Assembly (NCBI RefSeq): GCF_014653945.1 | Contig: NZ_BNAU01000004.1 | Span: forward strand, 310,001 to 374,000 | Origin: Amycolatopsis deserti | GTDB lineage: Bacteria > Actinomycetota > Actinomycetes > Mycobacteriales > Pseudonocardiaceae | Length of the DNA: 64,000 nt | Direction of reading: 5' to 3' | Part shown: positions 18,592-29,823 of the stretch, in pieces | Layout of the letters: every line of letters starts with the position of its first letter | How positions within the stretch are numbered: position 1 is the first letter of the stretch | Program-made: the position numbers and the translations under genes | Notes under the pieces: model-generated | What the model was told of the DNA's origin: nothing | Seen by the model: only the letters and a program-made list of their open reading frames with translations | Databases searched by the model: none

Positions 18592-19263
18592 TCAGGAACC
18601 CTTGACCTGCGAACCCTTGTAGTCGTTGGTCACGATCACGATGACACCCGGGCTCGCGTCCTGGATGCCCTCGAACCGCGGCTCGACCTTCATCCCGAAC
18701 GCGGCGGCCAGCGACCGCGCCGCCGTCTCCTCGTCCGTGCCCGGCGTGTAGTACACCGTGGTCGTCGGGATGATGCCCTGCGGGTAGTTGCCCACCTCGA
18801 CCACGTTCCAGCCGTTGGCGCGCAGCTCGTCGGCGGCGCGGGCGGCGAGGCCGTGGATGGTGCTGTTGTTGTAGACGCGCACCGGCACCCACTTGGCCGC
18901 GGTCTGGTCGGCCGGCACCCCGCCGTCGCCCGCGCCCGGGGCTCCCGTGGTGCCGCCCGGCTGGGTCGCGGTGCCACCGGGCCCGCCGGGTGTGGCGGTG
19001 TCCGTCGGCTGTCCGGGCGGCGGCGTCTCCGACGTCGGCGAGGCCGGGACCGAAGGCGTCGTCTCGGTGGGGCTCGCACCGGTGGTCTCGGTCGGCGCGG
19101 TCGTCCCCCCGGTGGCGGTGGGGCTCGGCGCCGCGGTCTGGCCGTTGTCCCCGTCGCCGTTCAGCGCGGTGATGCCGCCGATCACGACCGCCACGAGGGC
19201 GACGCCGATCAGCACCACACCGGCCAGGCGCAGCGGGCGGGACAGGCCCTGCAGGAAGTTCAT
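18592..19263 (-). CDS. LytR C-terminal domain secreted/membrane protein
   Basis: This 223-residue protein has one N-terminal membrane helix near residues 15-37 (LAGVVLIGVALVAVVIGG). A Thr/Pro/Ser-rich spacer (about 40-125) follows, then a LytR_C domain (VPVRVYNNSTIHGLAARAAD onward to the C-terminus). The topology places the domain outside the membrane. LytR_C domains occur at the ends of cell wall polymer ligases, but the catalytic LCP domain is absent here. It overlaps the upstream DUF3263 gene by ATGA, so the two are translationally coupled. Mycobacteria have the same pair next to def. Confidence 0.87.
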   Translation of the reverse strand: MNFLQGLSRPLRLAGVVLIGVALVAVVIGGITALNGDGDNGQTAAPSPTATGGTTAPTETTGASPTETTPSVPASPTSETPPPGQPTDTATPGGPGGTATQPGGTTGAPGAGDGGVPADQTAAKWVPVRVYNNSTIHGLAARAADELRANGWNVVEVGNYPQGIIPTTTVYYTPGTDEETAARSLAAAFGMKVEPRFEGIQDASPGVIVIVTNDYKGSQVKGS

Positions 19264-19577
19264 CGCGCCTCGATCCCCAGTCGGCGGGCCACGCGCTTGC
19301 GCTGCCGCGCGGTGCGCATCTTGCGCAGCCGCTTGACCAGCATCGGGTCGGCGGCCATCGCTTCCTCTTTGTCGAGGAGCTGGTTGAGCAGCTGGTAGTA
19401 CCGGGTGGGCGAGAGGCCGAACTCCTCGCGGACGGCCTGCTCCTTCGCGCCCGCGTAGCGCCACCACTGGCGTTCGAACGCCAGCACCTTGAGCTCGCGG
19501 GGCGTGAGCCCGCCCTCGTCGCCGGTGGGCTCGGGCGACGGCCGGTCGCCCTCGGCCATCGACTCCGCGGCGTCCAT
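19260..19577 (-). CDS. DUF3263 domain protein
   Basis: This 105-residue basic protein of the DUF3263 family contains the conserved segment [20 protein letters not shown] (near residues 28-47) and the helix-turn-helix-like [13 protein letters not shown]. The tail [17 protein letters not shown] is rich in Arg and Lys, which suggests nucleic-acid binding (inference). The ATG at 19577 has GAGGAG 7 bp upstream. It is divergent from def and overlaps the LytR_C gene. No function is established. Confidence 0.85.
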   Translation of the reverse strand: MDAAESMAEGDRPSPEPTGDEGGLTPRELKVLAFERQWWRYAGAKEQAVREEFGLSPTRYYQLLNQLLDKEEAMAADPMLVKRLRKMRTARQRKRVARRLGIEAR

Positions 19578-19705
19578 CTGACTCCTCAAATCGCAAACCA
19601 CACGGTTGTGATCCCGCGGGCGTCATTCAACCACGGGTCGAGGGTCCGGTTGTGGGATCACGGCCCGGCGCGTCACGGCTCGTCCGCTGGGTACGATCGC
19701 GGATT

Positions 19706-20260
19706 GTGACCATCCACCCGATCCGGATCGCCGGCGACCCGGTGCTGCACAACCCCACCCGCGAGGTGGAGAAGTTCGACGACGAGCTGCGCACCCTCAC
19801 CGACGACATGTTCGAGACCATGTACGCCGCCGAAGGGGTGGGGCTGGCGGCCAACCAGATCGGCGTCGACCTGCGCGTCTTCGTCTACGACTGCCCCGAC
19901 GACCAGGGTGTGCGGCACAAGGGCCTGGTGGTCAACCCGACGCTGGAGACCTCCGAGATCCCGGAGACCATGCCCGACCCGGACGACGACTGGGAGGGCT
20001 GCCTGTCCGCGCCCGGGGAGTCGTATCCCACCGGGCGCGCGAGCTGGGCCAAGGTCACCGGCTTCGACCTGGACGGCAACCCGATCGAGGTCGAGGGCAC
20101 CGGCTACTTCGCGCGCTGCCTGCAGCACGAGACCGACCACCTGAACGGCTACCTCTACCTGGACCGGCTGGTCGGCCGCCACGCGCGCGACGCCAAGCGC
20201 ATGCTCAAGCGCAACAAGTGGGGCGTGCCCGGACTGTCCTGGCTGCCCGGCGCGGAGTGA
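19706..20260 (+). CDS. def: Peptide deformylase
   Basis: Def removes the N-formyl group from nascent proteins. All three metallohydrolase motifs are present in the 184-residue protein: [10 protein letters not shown] near 44-53, EGCLS near 97-101 and HETDH near 141-145. Cys99 and the two histidines bind the metal. The GTG at 19706 ([14 protein letters not shown]) fits the family. It has the C-terminal extension usual in actinobacterial type I deformylases. Confidence 0.96.
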   Translation: MTIHPIRIAGDPVLHNPTREVEKFDDELRTLTDDMFETMYAAEGVGLAANQIGVDLRVFVYDCPDDQGVRHKGLVVNPTLETSEIPETMPDPDDDWEGCLSAPGESYPTGRASWAKVTGFDLDGNPIEVEGTGYFARCLQHETDHLNGYLYLDRLVGRHARDAKRMLKRNKWGVPGLSWLPGAE

Positions 20261-20340
20261 GCTTTCGCCCTCGGTGAACGGGGCGGCTTACGCGGGTCTG
20301 CGAGCGCACACTGGTTACCGGGTAACTGTGTAATCGCAGG

Positions 20341-21267
20341 GTGGTGGTCGTGGTGGATGACACCGACGCGCTCGACGCCTACTCACGCTCGGTGAGCACG
20401 GTGGCCGCCGAGGTGACCCCGCACGTGGCGAGCGTGCGGCTGTCGCGGGGCAGCGGTTCGGCGGTCGTGTTCGCCGACGACGGCCACCTGGTGACGAACG
20501 CGCACGTGGTCGGCGGCGGGACGCACGGCACGGCGACGTACGCCGATGGCACCGAGGCGCGGTTCACCGTGGTCGGCGCGGATCCGCTGTCGGACCTGGC
20601 CGTGCTGCGTGCGTCGGAGGCGCCGCCCGCGGCTCGCCTGGGGGACGCGGACAAGCTGGTCGTCGGGCAGCTGGTGGTGGCGATCGGCAGCCCGCTCGGG
20701 CTGGCCGGGTCGGTGACGGCCGGGGTGGTCAGCGCGCTGGGCCGGTCGCTGCCGGTGCGCACGCGCAGCGCCGGGCGGGTGATCGAGAACGTGATCCAGA
20801 CCGACGCGGCGCTGAACCCGGGCAACTCGGGCGGTGCGCTGGCGGATTCGGCGGGCCGGGTGGTGGGGGTGAACACCGCGGTCGCCGGGTTCGGGCTGGG
20901 CCTGGCGGTGCCGATCAACGACACCACCCGGCGGATCATCGACACGCTGCTGGTGGAGGGCCGCGTGCGGCGGGCGTACCTCGGGGTGGTCGGGGTGCCG
21001 GCGCCGCTGCCGGACGAGGTCGCCGAGCACACCGGGCAGCGCGCCGGGTTGCGGATCGTCGAGGTGGTGCGCGGCGGGCCGGCCGAACGGGCGGGCCTGC
21101 GGCCGGGTGACTTGGTGCTGACGGTGGGGCGCTCGCGGATCACGGACGCGCAGGACATCCAGCGGCAGCTGTTCGCGGAGGTGATCGGCACCCGCCTGGC
21201 GATCACGGTGCTGCGGAACGGCGCGATGGTGGACGTGTTCGCGACCCCGAGCGAGCTGGTGAGTTAG
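20341..21267 (+). CDS. HtrA/DegP-like trypsin-type serine protease with PDZ domain
   Basis: This protein of about 308 residues has a trypsin-like domain with the triad His near 55 (VTNAHVV), Asp near 85 (PLSDLAVLR) and Ser near 163 (GNSGGAL). A C-terminal PDZ domain (GLRIVEVVRGGPAERAGLRPG) follows. Unlike most HtrA proteins it shows neither a signal peptide nor a membrane helix, so it appears cytoplasmic unless exported by another route. The start lies within a GTG-rich run; GTG 20341, 20350 and 20353 are all possible. It lies inside the block shared with mycobacteria but is not one of the genes I recall there. Confidence 0.88.
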   Translation: MVVVVDDTDALDAYSRSVSTVAAEVTPHVASVRLSRGSGSAVVFADDGHLVTNAHVVGGGTHGTATYADGTEARFTVVGADPLSDLAVLRASEAPPAARLGDADKLVVGQLVVAIGSPLGLAGSVTAGVVSALGRSLPVRTRSAGRVIENVIQTDAALNPGNSGGALADSAGRVVGVNTAVAGFGLGLAVPINDTTRRIIDTLLVEGRVRRAYLGVVGVPAPLPDEVAEHTGQRAGLRIVEVVRGGPAERAGLRPGDLVLTVGRSRITDAQDIQRQLFAEVIGTRLAITVLRNGAMVDVFATPSELVS

Positions 21268-21299
21268 AAGGCCGCGGTACCCAGCACGAGGCCGGGTAG

Positions 21300-21315
21300 G
21301 TAGAGCCGGCTCTAC
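21300..21315. promoter_or_regulatory. 16-bp perfect palindrome downstream of the protease gene
   Basis: GTAGAGCCGGCTCTAC is a perfect palindrome in the 193-bp gap between the convergent protease and hydrolase genes. It has no loop, so it is more like a protein-binding site than a terminator. Its function is unknown. Confidence 0.4.
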
Positions 21316-21460
21316 ACCCCGGATTTGCGATGCCGAGCGTCTGCAGGATGGCCCGATCGGCAGGCACCGCTCGCGCCCGTTGTCGACGGCGGAGTCAACA
21401 TCGCCCCTACCGCAGCGTTCTCGGCGACCAACCGCGGTCCCGCGCGTGAGTCCGCGGCCC

Positions 21461-22183
21461 TCAGCCGAGCTTCAGCAGTAGCTCGCTGAGCTCCCCCGGC
21501 GCGGTGATCATGCAGTCGTGGCCGGTGGCGAGTTCCCAGATCTCCGCGGGCGTTCCGTTGGGCTGCACAGCCGGCACCGGGCGCCGCTCGAAGCCGTCCG
21601 GCTTGACCGTGCAGTGGATGTGCGTCCGCGGGATCGTCCGCGTCGCCGGGTTGTCCAGCCGCACCGGTTGCTGGAGGCAGCGCACCGGCTGGTCGGACAG
21701 CATCGTGCGCAGCCACGCCACGTCGGCGGGCTCGGTGACGCCGAACAGGCCGTCCGGGGGCGGCAGCTCGGGCATCGGCGGGACCCGCCAGCCGCTTTCG
21801 GACGCCAGCGCCGCCTCGATCATGGCCTGCGTGACCGGGAGGACGTCCGCCGCGGTTTCCCCGTGCTCCGGGACCATCGCGTCCAGGTAGACCAGCCGCG
21901 CGATCCGGTCCGGCACCTCGTTGGCCACCGACGAGATGACCAGCCCGGCGTAGCTGTGCCCCACGAGCACCACGTCGGTCAAACCCTCCGCGCGGATCAG
22001 CCCGGCCACGTCGTCGACGTGCGTGTCGAGCCCGACCTCCGGCCCGGCCAGGTGCGCCGTCTCGCCGTAACCGGTCAGCGTCGGCGCGAGCACCCGGTGC
22101 CCGGCCGCCTCCAGCAGCGGCACCACCCGCGCCCAGCACTCCCCGGTGTGCCACGCGCCGTGCACCAGCAGATAAGTCGTCAT
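21461..22183 (-). CDS. Alpha/beta hydrolase
   Basis: This 240-residue alpha/beta-fold hydrolase is of the small esterase/hydroxynitrile-lyase-like type. The oxyanion segment is LLVHGAWHTGECW near residues 6-18. The nucleophile elbow GHSYAG is near 79-84 and the catalytic His lies in ATGHDCM near 222. GGAGGG precedes the ATG at 22183. It is divergent from a TetR gene with two matching operators between. The substrate is unknown; acyl or ester detoxification under TetR control is the likely role. Confidence 0.85.
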   Translation of the reverse strand: MTTYLLVHGAWHTGECWARVVPLLEAAGHRVLAPTLTGYGETAHLAGPEVGLDTHVDDVAGLIRAEGLTDVVLVGHSYAGLVISSVANEVPDRIARLVYLDAMVPEHGETAADVLPVTQAMIEAALASESGWRVPPMPELPPPDGLFGVTEPADVAWLRTMLSDQPVRCLQQPVRLDNPATRTIPRTHIHCTVKPDGFERRPVPAVQPNGTPAEIWELATGHDCMITAPGELSELLLKLG

Positions 22184-22201
22184 CAGCCCTCCGACCAAAA
22201 C

Positions 22202-22239
22202 GGGACATCGTCCCATTTAACATACGGGACACTGTCCCG
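22202..22239. promoter_or_regulatory. Doubled TetR operator
   Basis: GGGACATCGTCCC (22202-22214) and GGGACACTGTCCC (22226-22238) share the arms GGGAC/GTCCC and lie 24 bp apart centre to centre, between divergent hydrolase and TetR genes. Confidence 0.85.
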
Positions 22240-22270
22240 GTTAGCCAGAGCCGGGTGTCAGAATGGACCC

Positions 22271-22834
22271 GTGGACGACAGCGCACCCAAACGAGCCGAC
22301 GCGCGGCGCAACCAGAAGGCGCTGCTCGACGCGGCCGCCGCGGTCTTCGTCGCGTCTGGGGTGGAAGCGCCGATCCGCGACATCGCCACCAAGGCCGGCG
22401 TCGGGACCGCCACCATCTACCGCCACTTCCCCACGCGCGCGGATCTGATCGTCGCCGTCTACCGGCACCAGGTCGAAGCCCTCGCCGAGGCCGGTCCCGA
22501 GCTGCTCGCCTCGAGCGCGACGCCGTACCGAGCCCTCGCGCAGTGGCTCGACCAGTTCGTCGACTTCGTGATCACCAAGCAGGGCCTGCCCGCCGTGCTG
22601 CAGTCCGACGACCCCTGCTACGACCCGCTGCACGACTACTTCCTGGAGCGGCTCGTGCCCGTCTGCACCCAGCTGCTCGACGCCGCCGCCGCGGAGATCC
22701 ACGACGACCTGGACGCCTACGAACTCATGCGCGGCATCGGTGGCCTCTGCGCGGGCGCGAGCCGCAAGCACCGCTACGACGCGCGCCGCCTGGTCGGTTT
22801 CCTCGTCGCGGGTCTGCGGCGGCCGGGGGTGTGA
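22271..22834 (+). CDS. TetR family repressor
   Basis: This 187-residue regulator starts at the GTG at 22271 (VDDSAPKRADARRNQKAL). The helix-turn-helix is EAPIRDIATKAGVGTATIYR near residues 33-52, followed by HFPTRADLI. The C-terminal part resembles the group annotated as SbtR-like. It probably represses the divergent hydrolase and itself through the two GGGAC-N3-GTCCC sites. Confidence 0.9.
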   Translation: MDDSAPKRADARRNQKALLDAAAAVFVASGVEAPIRDIATKAGVGTATIYRHFPTRADLIVAVYRHQVEALAEAGPELLASSATPYRALAQWLDQFVDFVITKQGLPAVLQSDDPCYDPLHDYFLERLVPVCTQLLDAAAAEIHDDLDAYELMRGIGGLCAGASRKHRYDARRLVGFLVAGLRRPGV

Positions 22835-22897
22835 AACCGCCGTCGCGGGGTTGAGGTCTGCCGTCCCGCGTGGCATGGTTCGGACGGACAACCGAAC

Positions 22898-24655
<1,758 letters not shown>

Positions 24656-24656
<1 letters not shown>

Positions 24657-25471
24657 TGAGCGTCACCCCGAAGACCGCGCTGACCATCGCCGGGAGCGAT
24701 TCCGGCGGTGGCGCGGGGATCCAGGCCGACCTGCGCACGTTCTTCGCCTGCGGCGTGCACGGGATGACCGCGATCACCGCGGTCACGGTGCAGAACTCGC
24801 TGGGCGTGCAGGGGTTCACCGAGATCCCGCCGGACGTGGTGTCGGCGCAGATCAAGGCGGTCGCCGGTGACATGGGCGTGGACGCGGCCAAGACCGGCAT
24901 GCTCGCCACGGCGGAGATCATCAGCGAGGTCGCCAAGACGCTCGACGAGGTCCACATCGGACGCGAGACGACCGTGCCGTTCGTCGTCGACCCGGTGGCG
25001 GCCTCGATGCACGGGGATCCCCTGCTGTGTGAGGAAGCCCTGGAGGCCATCCGCACGGAGCTGTTCCCGCGCGCCACGCTGGTGACCCCGAACCTCGACG
25101 AGGTCCGGCTGCTCACCGGTGTGGAGGTCACCGACCGGGCCAGCCAGCGCGACGCCGCGCGGGCGCTGCTGGCCCTGGGCCCGATGTGGGTGCTGGTCAA
25201 GGGCGGGCACCTCTACGACGACCCGGAGTGCGTCGACCTGCTCTCCGACGGCGTGCAGTTCATCGAGCTGTCCGCGCGCCGGATCGACACGAAGCACACC
25301 CACGGCGGCGGCGACACGCTGGCGTCGTCGATCACCGCGTTCCTCGCCAAGGGCCTGGGCGTGCCGGACGCGGTGGACGAGGGCAAGCGGTTCATCGAGC
25401 GGTGCGTCGCCGAGGCGTACCCGCTGGGCGAGGGCGTCGGGCCGGTGTCGCCGTTCTGGCGGCTCGCTTGA
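24656..25471 (+). CDS. thiD: Hydroxymethylpyrimidine/phosphomethylpyrimidine kinase (copy 1)
   Basis: ThiD phosphorylates HMP phosphate to HMP pyrophosphate. The 271-residue protein begins with the ribokinase-fold signature LTIAGSDSGGGAGIQADL near residues 9-26. The anion-hole/base motif near the C-terminus reads HGGGDTLAS near 220, where most homologs have GAGD. The start overlaps the thiC stop, so translation is coupled. A second full-length thiD lies 25 bp downstream. Confidence 0.95.
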
Positions 25472-25496
25472 TCGACGGGTTTGCGACACTGGAGGC

Positions 25497-26330
25497 ATGA
25501 GCCAGAACGCGAGTCCGCCTGCCGCCCTGACCATCGCCGGATCCGACTCCGGTGGTGCGGCGGGGCTGCAGGCGGACCTGCGCACGTTCCTGACCTGCGG
25601 GGTGCACGGGCTGGTCGCGGTGACGGCGGTGACCGTGCAGAACACGCTCGGCGTGCACGACCGGTCGGACATCCCGGCGCGGATCGTGGCCGGGCAGATC
25701 GAGGCCGTCGCCGCGGACATGGGCATGCAGGCGGCCAAGACCGGCATGCTCGCCTCCGCGGAGATCATCGAGGCGGTCGCGCAGGCGTGTGACCGGGCGG
25801 AGATCGGCCGGGACACGAAGGTGCCGTTCGTGGTCGACCCGGTGGCCGCGTCGATGCACGGGCACCCGCTGTTCGACGCGGCCGGGCTGGCCGCGCTGCG
25901 CGAACTGCTGCTGCCGCGGGCCGCCGTGATCACGCCCAACCTGGACGAGGTGCGCCTGCTGACCGGGCTCGAGGTGACCGACCGCGCCGGGATGCACGAG
26001 GCGGCGGTGGCCCTGAAGGAGCTGGGGCCGAAGTACGTGCTGGTCAAGAGCGGCCACCTGACCAGCGATCCGGAGTGCGTGGACCTGCTCTACGACGGCC
26101 GCTCGTTCGTCGAGCTGCCCGGGCCGCGGTTCGCCACGCCGCACACGCACGGCGCCGGGGACGCGATGGCGTCGGCGCTGACCGCGGGACTGGCGCGGGG
26201 CATGTCGGTGCCGGAAGCCGCCCGGTTCGGGAAGTGGTTCGTGTCCAACGCGGTGGCGAACTCCTACCCGATGGGCGCGAAGGTCGGCCCGGTGTCGGCC
26301 TTCTGGCGGCTGGCGCCGGAGGACCGCTAG
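25497..26330 (+). CDS. thiD: Hydroxymethylpyrimidine/phosphomethylpyrimidine kinase (copy 2)
   Basis: This 277-residue paralog of the preceding gene shares long near-identical segments (for example GTPFVVDPVAASMHG-like, TPNLDEVRLLTG and PVSxFWRLA). It has the standard HGAGDAMAS motif near the C-terminus. A GGAGG sequence sits next to its ATG at 25497, so it has its own ribosome-binding site. It lies in the same thiC operon. The recognised mycobacterial block has one thiD here, so this is probably a lineage-specific tandem duplication. The copies may now differ in preference for HMP, HMP-P or salvage pyrimidines (inference). Confidence 0.93.
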   Translation: MSQNASPPAALTIAGSDSGGAAGLQADLRTFLTCGVHGLVAVTAVTVQNTLGVHDRSDIPARIVAGQIEAVAADMGMQAAKTGMLASAEIIEAVAQACDRAEIGRDTKVPFVVDPVAASMHGHPLFDAAGLAALRELLLPRAAVITPNLDEVRLLTGLEVTDRAGMHEAAVALKELGPKYVLVKSGHLTSDPECVDLLYDGRSFVELPGPRFATPHTHGAGDAMASALTAGLARGMSVPEAARFGKWFVSNAVANSYPMGAKVGPVSAFWRLAPEDR

Positions 26331-26336
26331 AGCGCG

Positions 26337-26768
26337 TCAGGTCTCGTCGCCGGCCAGTAGCGCTTCCAGCGCCGGCAGCGCCTGCCCGAGCGCGGCCTGG
26401 TGCTCCGGCGACAGGCGGTCGATCCGCTTCTGCAGCTCGTGCACCCGCGTGGACCGCAGATCGAGCAGCATGCGCTCGCCCTGCGGGGTGGCCGTCGCGA
26501 GCCAGGCGCGGCGGTCGACCGGGTCGGGCTCGCGGCTGGCCCAGCCCGCGTCGACCAGCGAGGCGACGATCCGCGACATCGTCGCGGCCGCCACGCCCTC
26601 CTTCGCCGCCAGGTCACCCAGCCGCATCGGGCCGAAGGCGACCAGCGTGGACAGCGCGGAAATGGAGCCGTGGCCGGGACCGGGTGTGCCTGCCTGTCGC
26701 AGCGACCGGGACAGCCGGCCGACGGCGAGGAACAACCGTCCAGCGACATCCTCGGTTGACTCAACCAC
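26337..26768 (-). CDS. MarR family regulator
   Basis: This 143-residue winged-helix regulator has its recognition region in PMRLGDLAAKEGVAAATMSR near residues 47-66. The wing is in REPDPVDRRAWLATATPQGE near 79-98. AGGAG lies 7 bp upstream of the GTG at 26768; the longer frame has no family match. It is convergent with thiD copy 2 and sits upstream of thiG on the opposite side. The target and ligand are unknown. Confidence 0.85.
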   Translation of the reverse strand: MVESTEDVAGRLFLAVGRLSRSLRQAGTPGPGHGSISALSTLVAFGPMRLGDLAAKEGVAAATMSRIVASLVDAGWASREPDPVDRRAWLATATPQGERMLLDLRSTRVHELQKRIDRLSPEHQAALGQALPALEALLAGDET

Positions 26769-26853
26769 TCTCGAGCTCCTTCGCCTCGCCGACCGCTCGG
26801 GTGCGGTAAACCATACGTGCTCGCCGCGCTGAACCGAGGTGAAGGCGGACAAT

Positions 26854-27819
<966 letters not shown>

Positions 27820-27820
<1 letters not shown>

Positions 27821-28926
27821 CAGACCCCTCCTGTTCCGAGCCGGGCCGGGTCCGCCGCGAGCGCCTCCGCGGGCGGTTTCTCCCCGGCCAGCCAAGCCAC
27901 GACGGCGTCGGCGGTCACCGGCGCCATGAGCAGACCGTTGCGGTGGTGTCCGGTCGCGGCGAGGACGCCGTCGCCGAGGTCACCGATGAACGGGAGCGTG
28001 TCGGTGCTGGCCGCGCGCAGCCCGGCCGCGGTCTCGACCAGCTCGTACTCGTCGATGCTGGGGAAGATCCGCTCGGCGCCCTCCAGCAGCTCGCGCACGC
28101 CGCGGGCGCTCACGGTCTCGTCGAACCCGGCCTCGTACTGGGTCGCGCCGAGGACGAGTTCGCCGTCCGCGCGTGGCACGAGGTACACCGGCCGCCCCTC
28201 GACGACCGCGCGCACCGTGCGCGTGGGAGGTGGCAGGCTCGTGCGCCGCGCGCGCAGGCGGAGGATCTCGCCCTTGAGCGGCCGGACACCTCGCGCGAGC
28301 AGCGGGTGGAGCCGCGCGCTGTGGGCGCCGGCGGCGATGACCACGACGTCGCACCGGACCTCGCAGTGGGCCGTGCGGACGCGGCCGGGTTCGACGGCCC
28401 GCGCGGCGTCGCCGGTGAACTCCGCGCCGCGCCGGAGTGCGGCGGCTTCCAGTGAGCGGAGCAGCTTGCGGTTGTCGACGCCCAGGTCGCCGGGCACGAG
28501 CAGGCCGCTGCGGACGGCGCCCAGTCCGGGTTCGAGCGAGCGCAGCCGGCGGCCGGTGACCTGTTCGACCTCGCGGCCGACCGACCGCAGGTAGCCGGCC
28601 ACGATGTCCAGCTGGTCGGCGTCGGCGCGGTCGAACGCCACGACGAGCGTGCCCGCCGTGGACAGCCCCGGGTCGACACCGTCCTGCGCAAGCGCTTGCG
28701 CGAAGGCCGGCCAGCGCTTCAGGGACTCCTCCCCGAGTGCGAGCGACTCCTCTTCGCCGGGCCAGGCCTCGGTGACCGGGGCCAGCATGCCGCCGGCGAC
28801 CCAGGACGCGCCGCGGCCCGGTGCGGGGTCGACGACGGTGACACGGTGCCCGGCCGCGGCGGCGCGCCAGGCCACGGACAGGCCGATGACCCCGCCGCCG
28901 ACGACGGCCACGTGCTGGTTGCTCAT
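27820..28926 (-). CDS. thiO: Glycine oxidase ThiO
   Basis: ThiO oxidises glycine to dehydroglycine for thiazole synthesis, replacing the anaerobic ThiH. The 368-residue flavoprotein has an N-terminal FAD motif VAVVGGGVIGLSVAW near residues 6-20 and a C-terminal DAO-type segment GHHRNGLLMAPVTAD near 325-339. The start MSNQHV lies directly downstream of a TPP riboswitch, with GGGAG as the ribosome-binding site. The choice of ThiO fits aerobic growth. Confidence 0.94.
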
Positions 28927-28931
28927 CAGAA

Positions 28932-29035
28932 TCACGCTCCCTGCGCCGGCATGATCCGGATCAGGTTCCACGGTCGGAGCGCTGACAGCTCCCTCTCAGC
29001 CCGTGGCTCGGGCTCCCGTGCGGACACCCCCACCC
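28932..29035 (-). promoter_or_regulatory. TPP riboswitch upstream of thiO-thiS-thiG
   Basis: Read on the minus strand, the element has CGGGAGCC, GGGCTGAGAGGG, then GGAACCTGATCCGGATCATGCC and CAGGGAGCG at the 3' end, matching the thi-box consensus. As at thiC, the terminal GGGAG serves as the Shine-Dalgarno. Only about 25 bp separate it from the divergent thiE start, so the promoter must overlap the thiE 5' end. Confidence 0.95.
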
Positions 29036-29060
29036 TAACGTGCGAGATAGGGTTCGGGCC

Positions 29061-29717
29061 ATGCCAGGGCTCAGTGGTGACGAGATCAGGAAGCGCCTCG
29101 ACGCGGCACGGCTGTATCTGTGCACCGGGGACCGGCCGGACCTGGCCGAGTTCGCCGATGCCGCGCTGGCCGGCGGGGTGGACATCATCCAGCTGCGGGA
29201 CAAGCGGGACGGGGCGCCGCTGGAGGCCCGCCAGGAGCTGGCGGCGCTGGAGATCCTGGCCGAGGCGTGCGCGCGGCACGGGGCGCTGCTGGCGGTGAAC
29301 GACCGGGCGGACATCGCGGCGGCCGTCGACGCGGACGTGCTGCACCTGGGGCAGGACGACCTGCCGGTGCCGCTGGCGCGGCGGGTGATCGGTGACGAGC
29401 CGGCGATCGGCCGCTCGACGCACGACCTTCCACAGGCGCGAGCGGCGGCTGTGGAAGAAGGTGTGGACTACTTCTGCACGGGCCCGTGCTGGCCGACGCC
29501 GACGAAGCCGGGCCGCCCGGCGCCCGGCCTGGACCTCGTGCGGGAGACGGCGGAGCTCGGCACCGCCCGGCCGTGGTTCGCCATCGGCGGCATCGACACC
29601 GAGCGCCTGCCGGAAGTCCTGGCGGCGGGCGCGTCGCGGATCGTGGTGGTACGGGCGGTCACCGAGGCCGACGACCCAGCGGCGGCAACCCGAGCGCTGC
29701 GCGCACAGCTGGACTGA
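29061..29717 (+). CDS. thiE: Thiamine phosphate synthase
   Basis: ThiE joins HMP pyrophosphate and thiazole phosphate to give thiamine phosphate. The 218-residue barrel has the pyrophosphate-binding IIQLRDK near residue 44, a metal site in AVNDRADIA near 80 and HLGQDDLPV near 97, then GRSTHDL near 115. The C-terminal GGIDTERL is near 179. ATG 29061 is preferred; an in-frame GTG at 29040 lies next to the riboswitch 5' edge. It is divergent from thiO and seems to lack its own riboswitch. Confidence 0.94.
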   Translation: MPGLSGDEIRKRLDAARLYLCTGDRPDLAEFADAALAGGVDIIQLRDKRDGAPLEARQELAALEILAEACARHGALLAVNDRADIAAAVDADVLHLGQDDLPVPLARRVIGDEPAIGRSTHDLPQARAAAVEEGVDYFCTGPCWPTPTKPGRPAPGLDLVRETAELGTARPWFAIGGIDTERLPEVLAAGASRIVVVRAVTEADDPAAATRALRAQLD

Positions 29718-29773
29718 CCTGGGCGCGTCGGCCGCGACGCCCCGCGGGAGGTGGCCGCCCTCGGCGCACGAAA

Positions 29774-29809
29774 AACGGGCCCTCCGCGAAAACTCGCGAA
29801 GGGCCCGTT
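29774..29809. terminator. Bidirectional terminator after thiE
   Basis: AACGGGCCCT (29774-29783) pairs perfectly with AGGGCCCGTT (29800-29809), with a further CGCGA/TCGCG stem inside and flanking A and T tracts. It ends thiE and the convergent membrane protein gene. Confidence 0.85.
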
Positions 29810-29823
29810 CCCGCACTCCGGCC

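Noticed and set aside
29040..29060. GTG start for thiE at 29040
   Set aside because: It adds seven residues not typical of ThiE and lies against the riboswitch edge. ATG 29061 is more plausible, though I cannot exclude the longer form.
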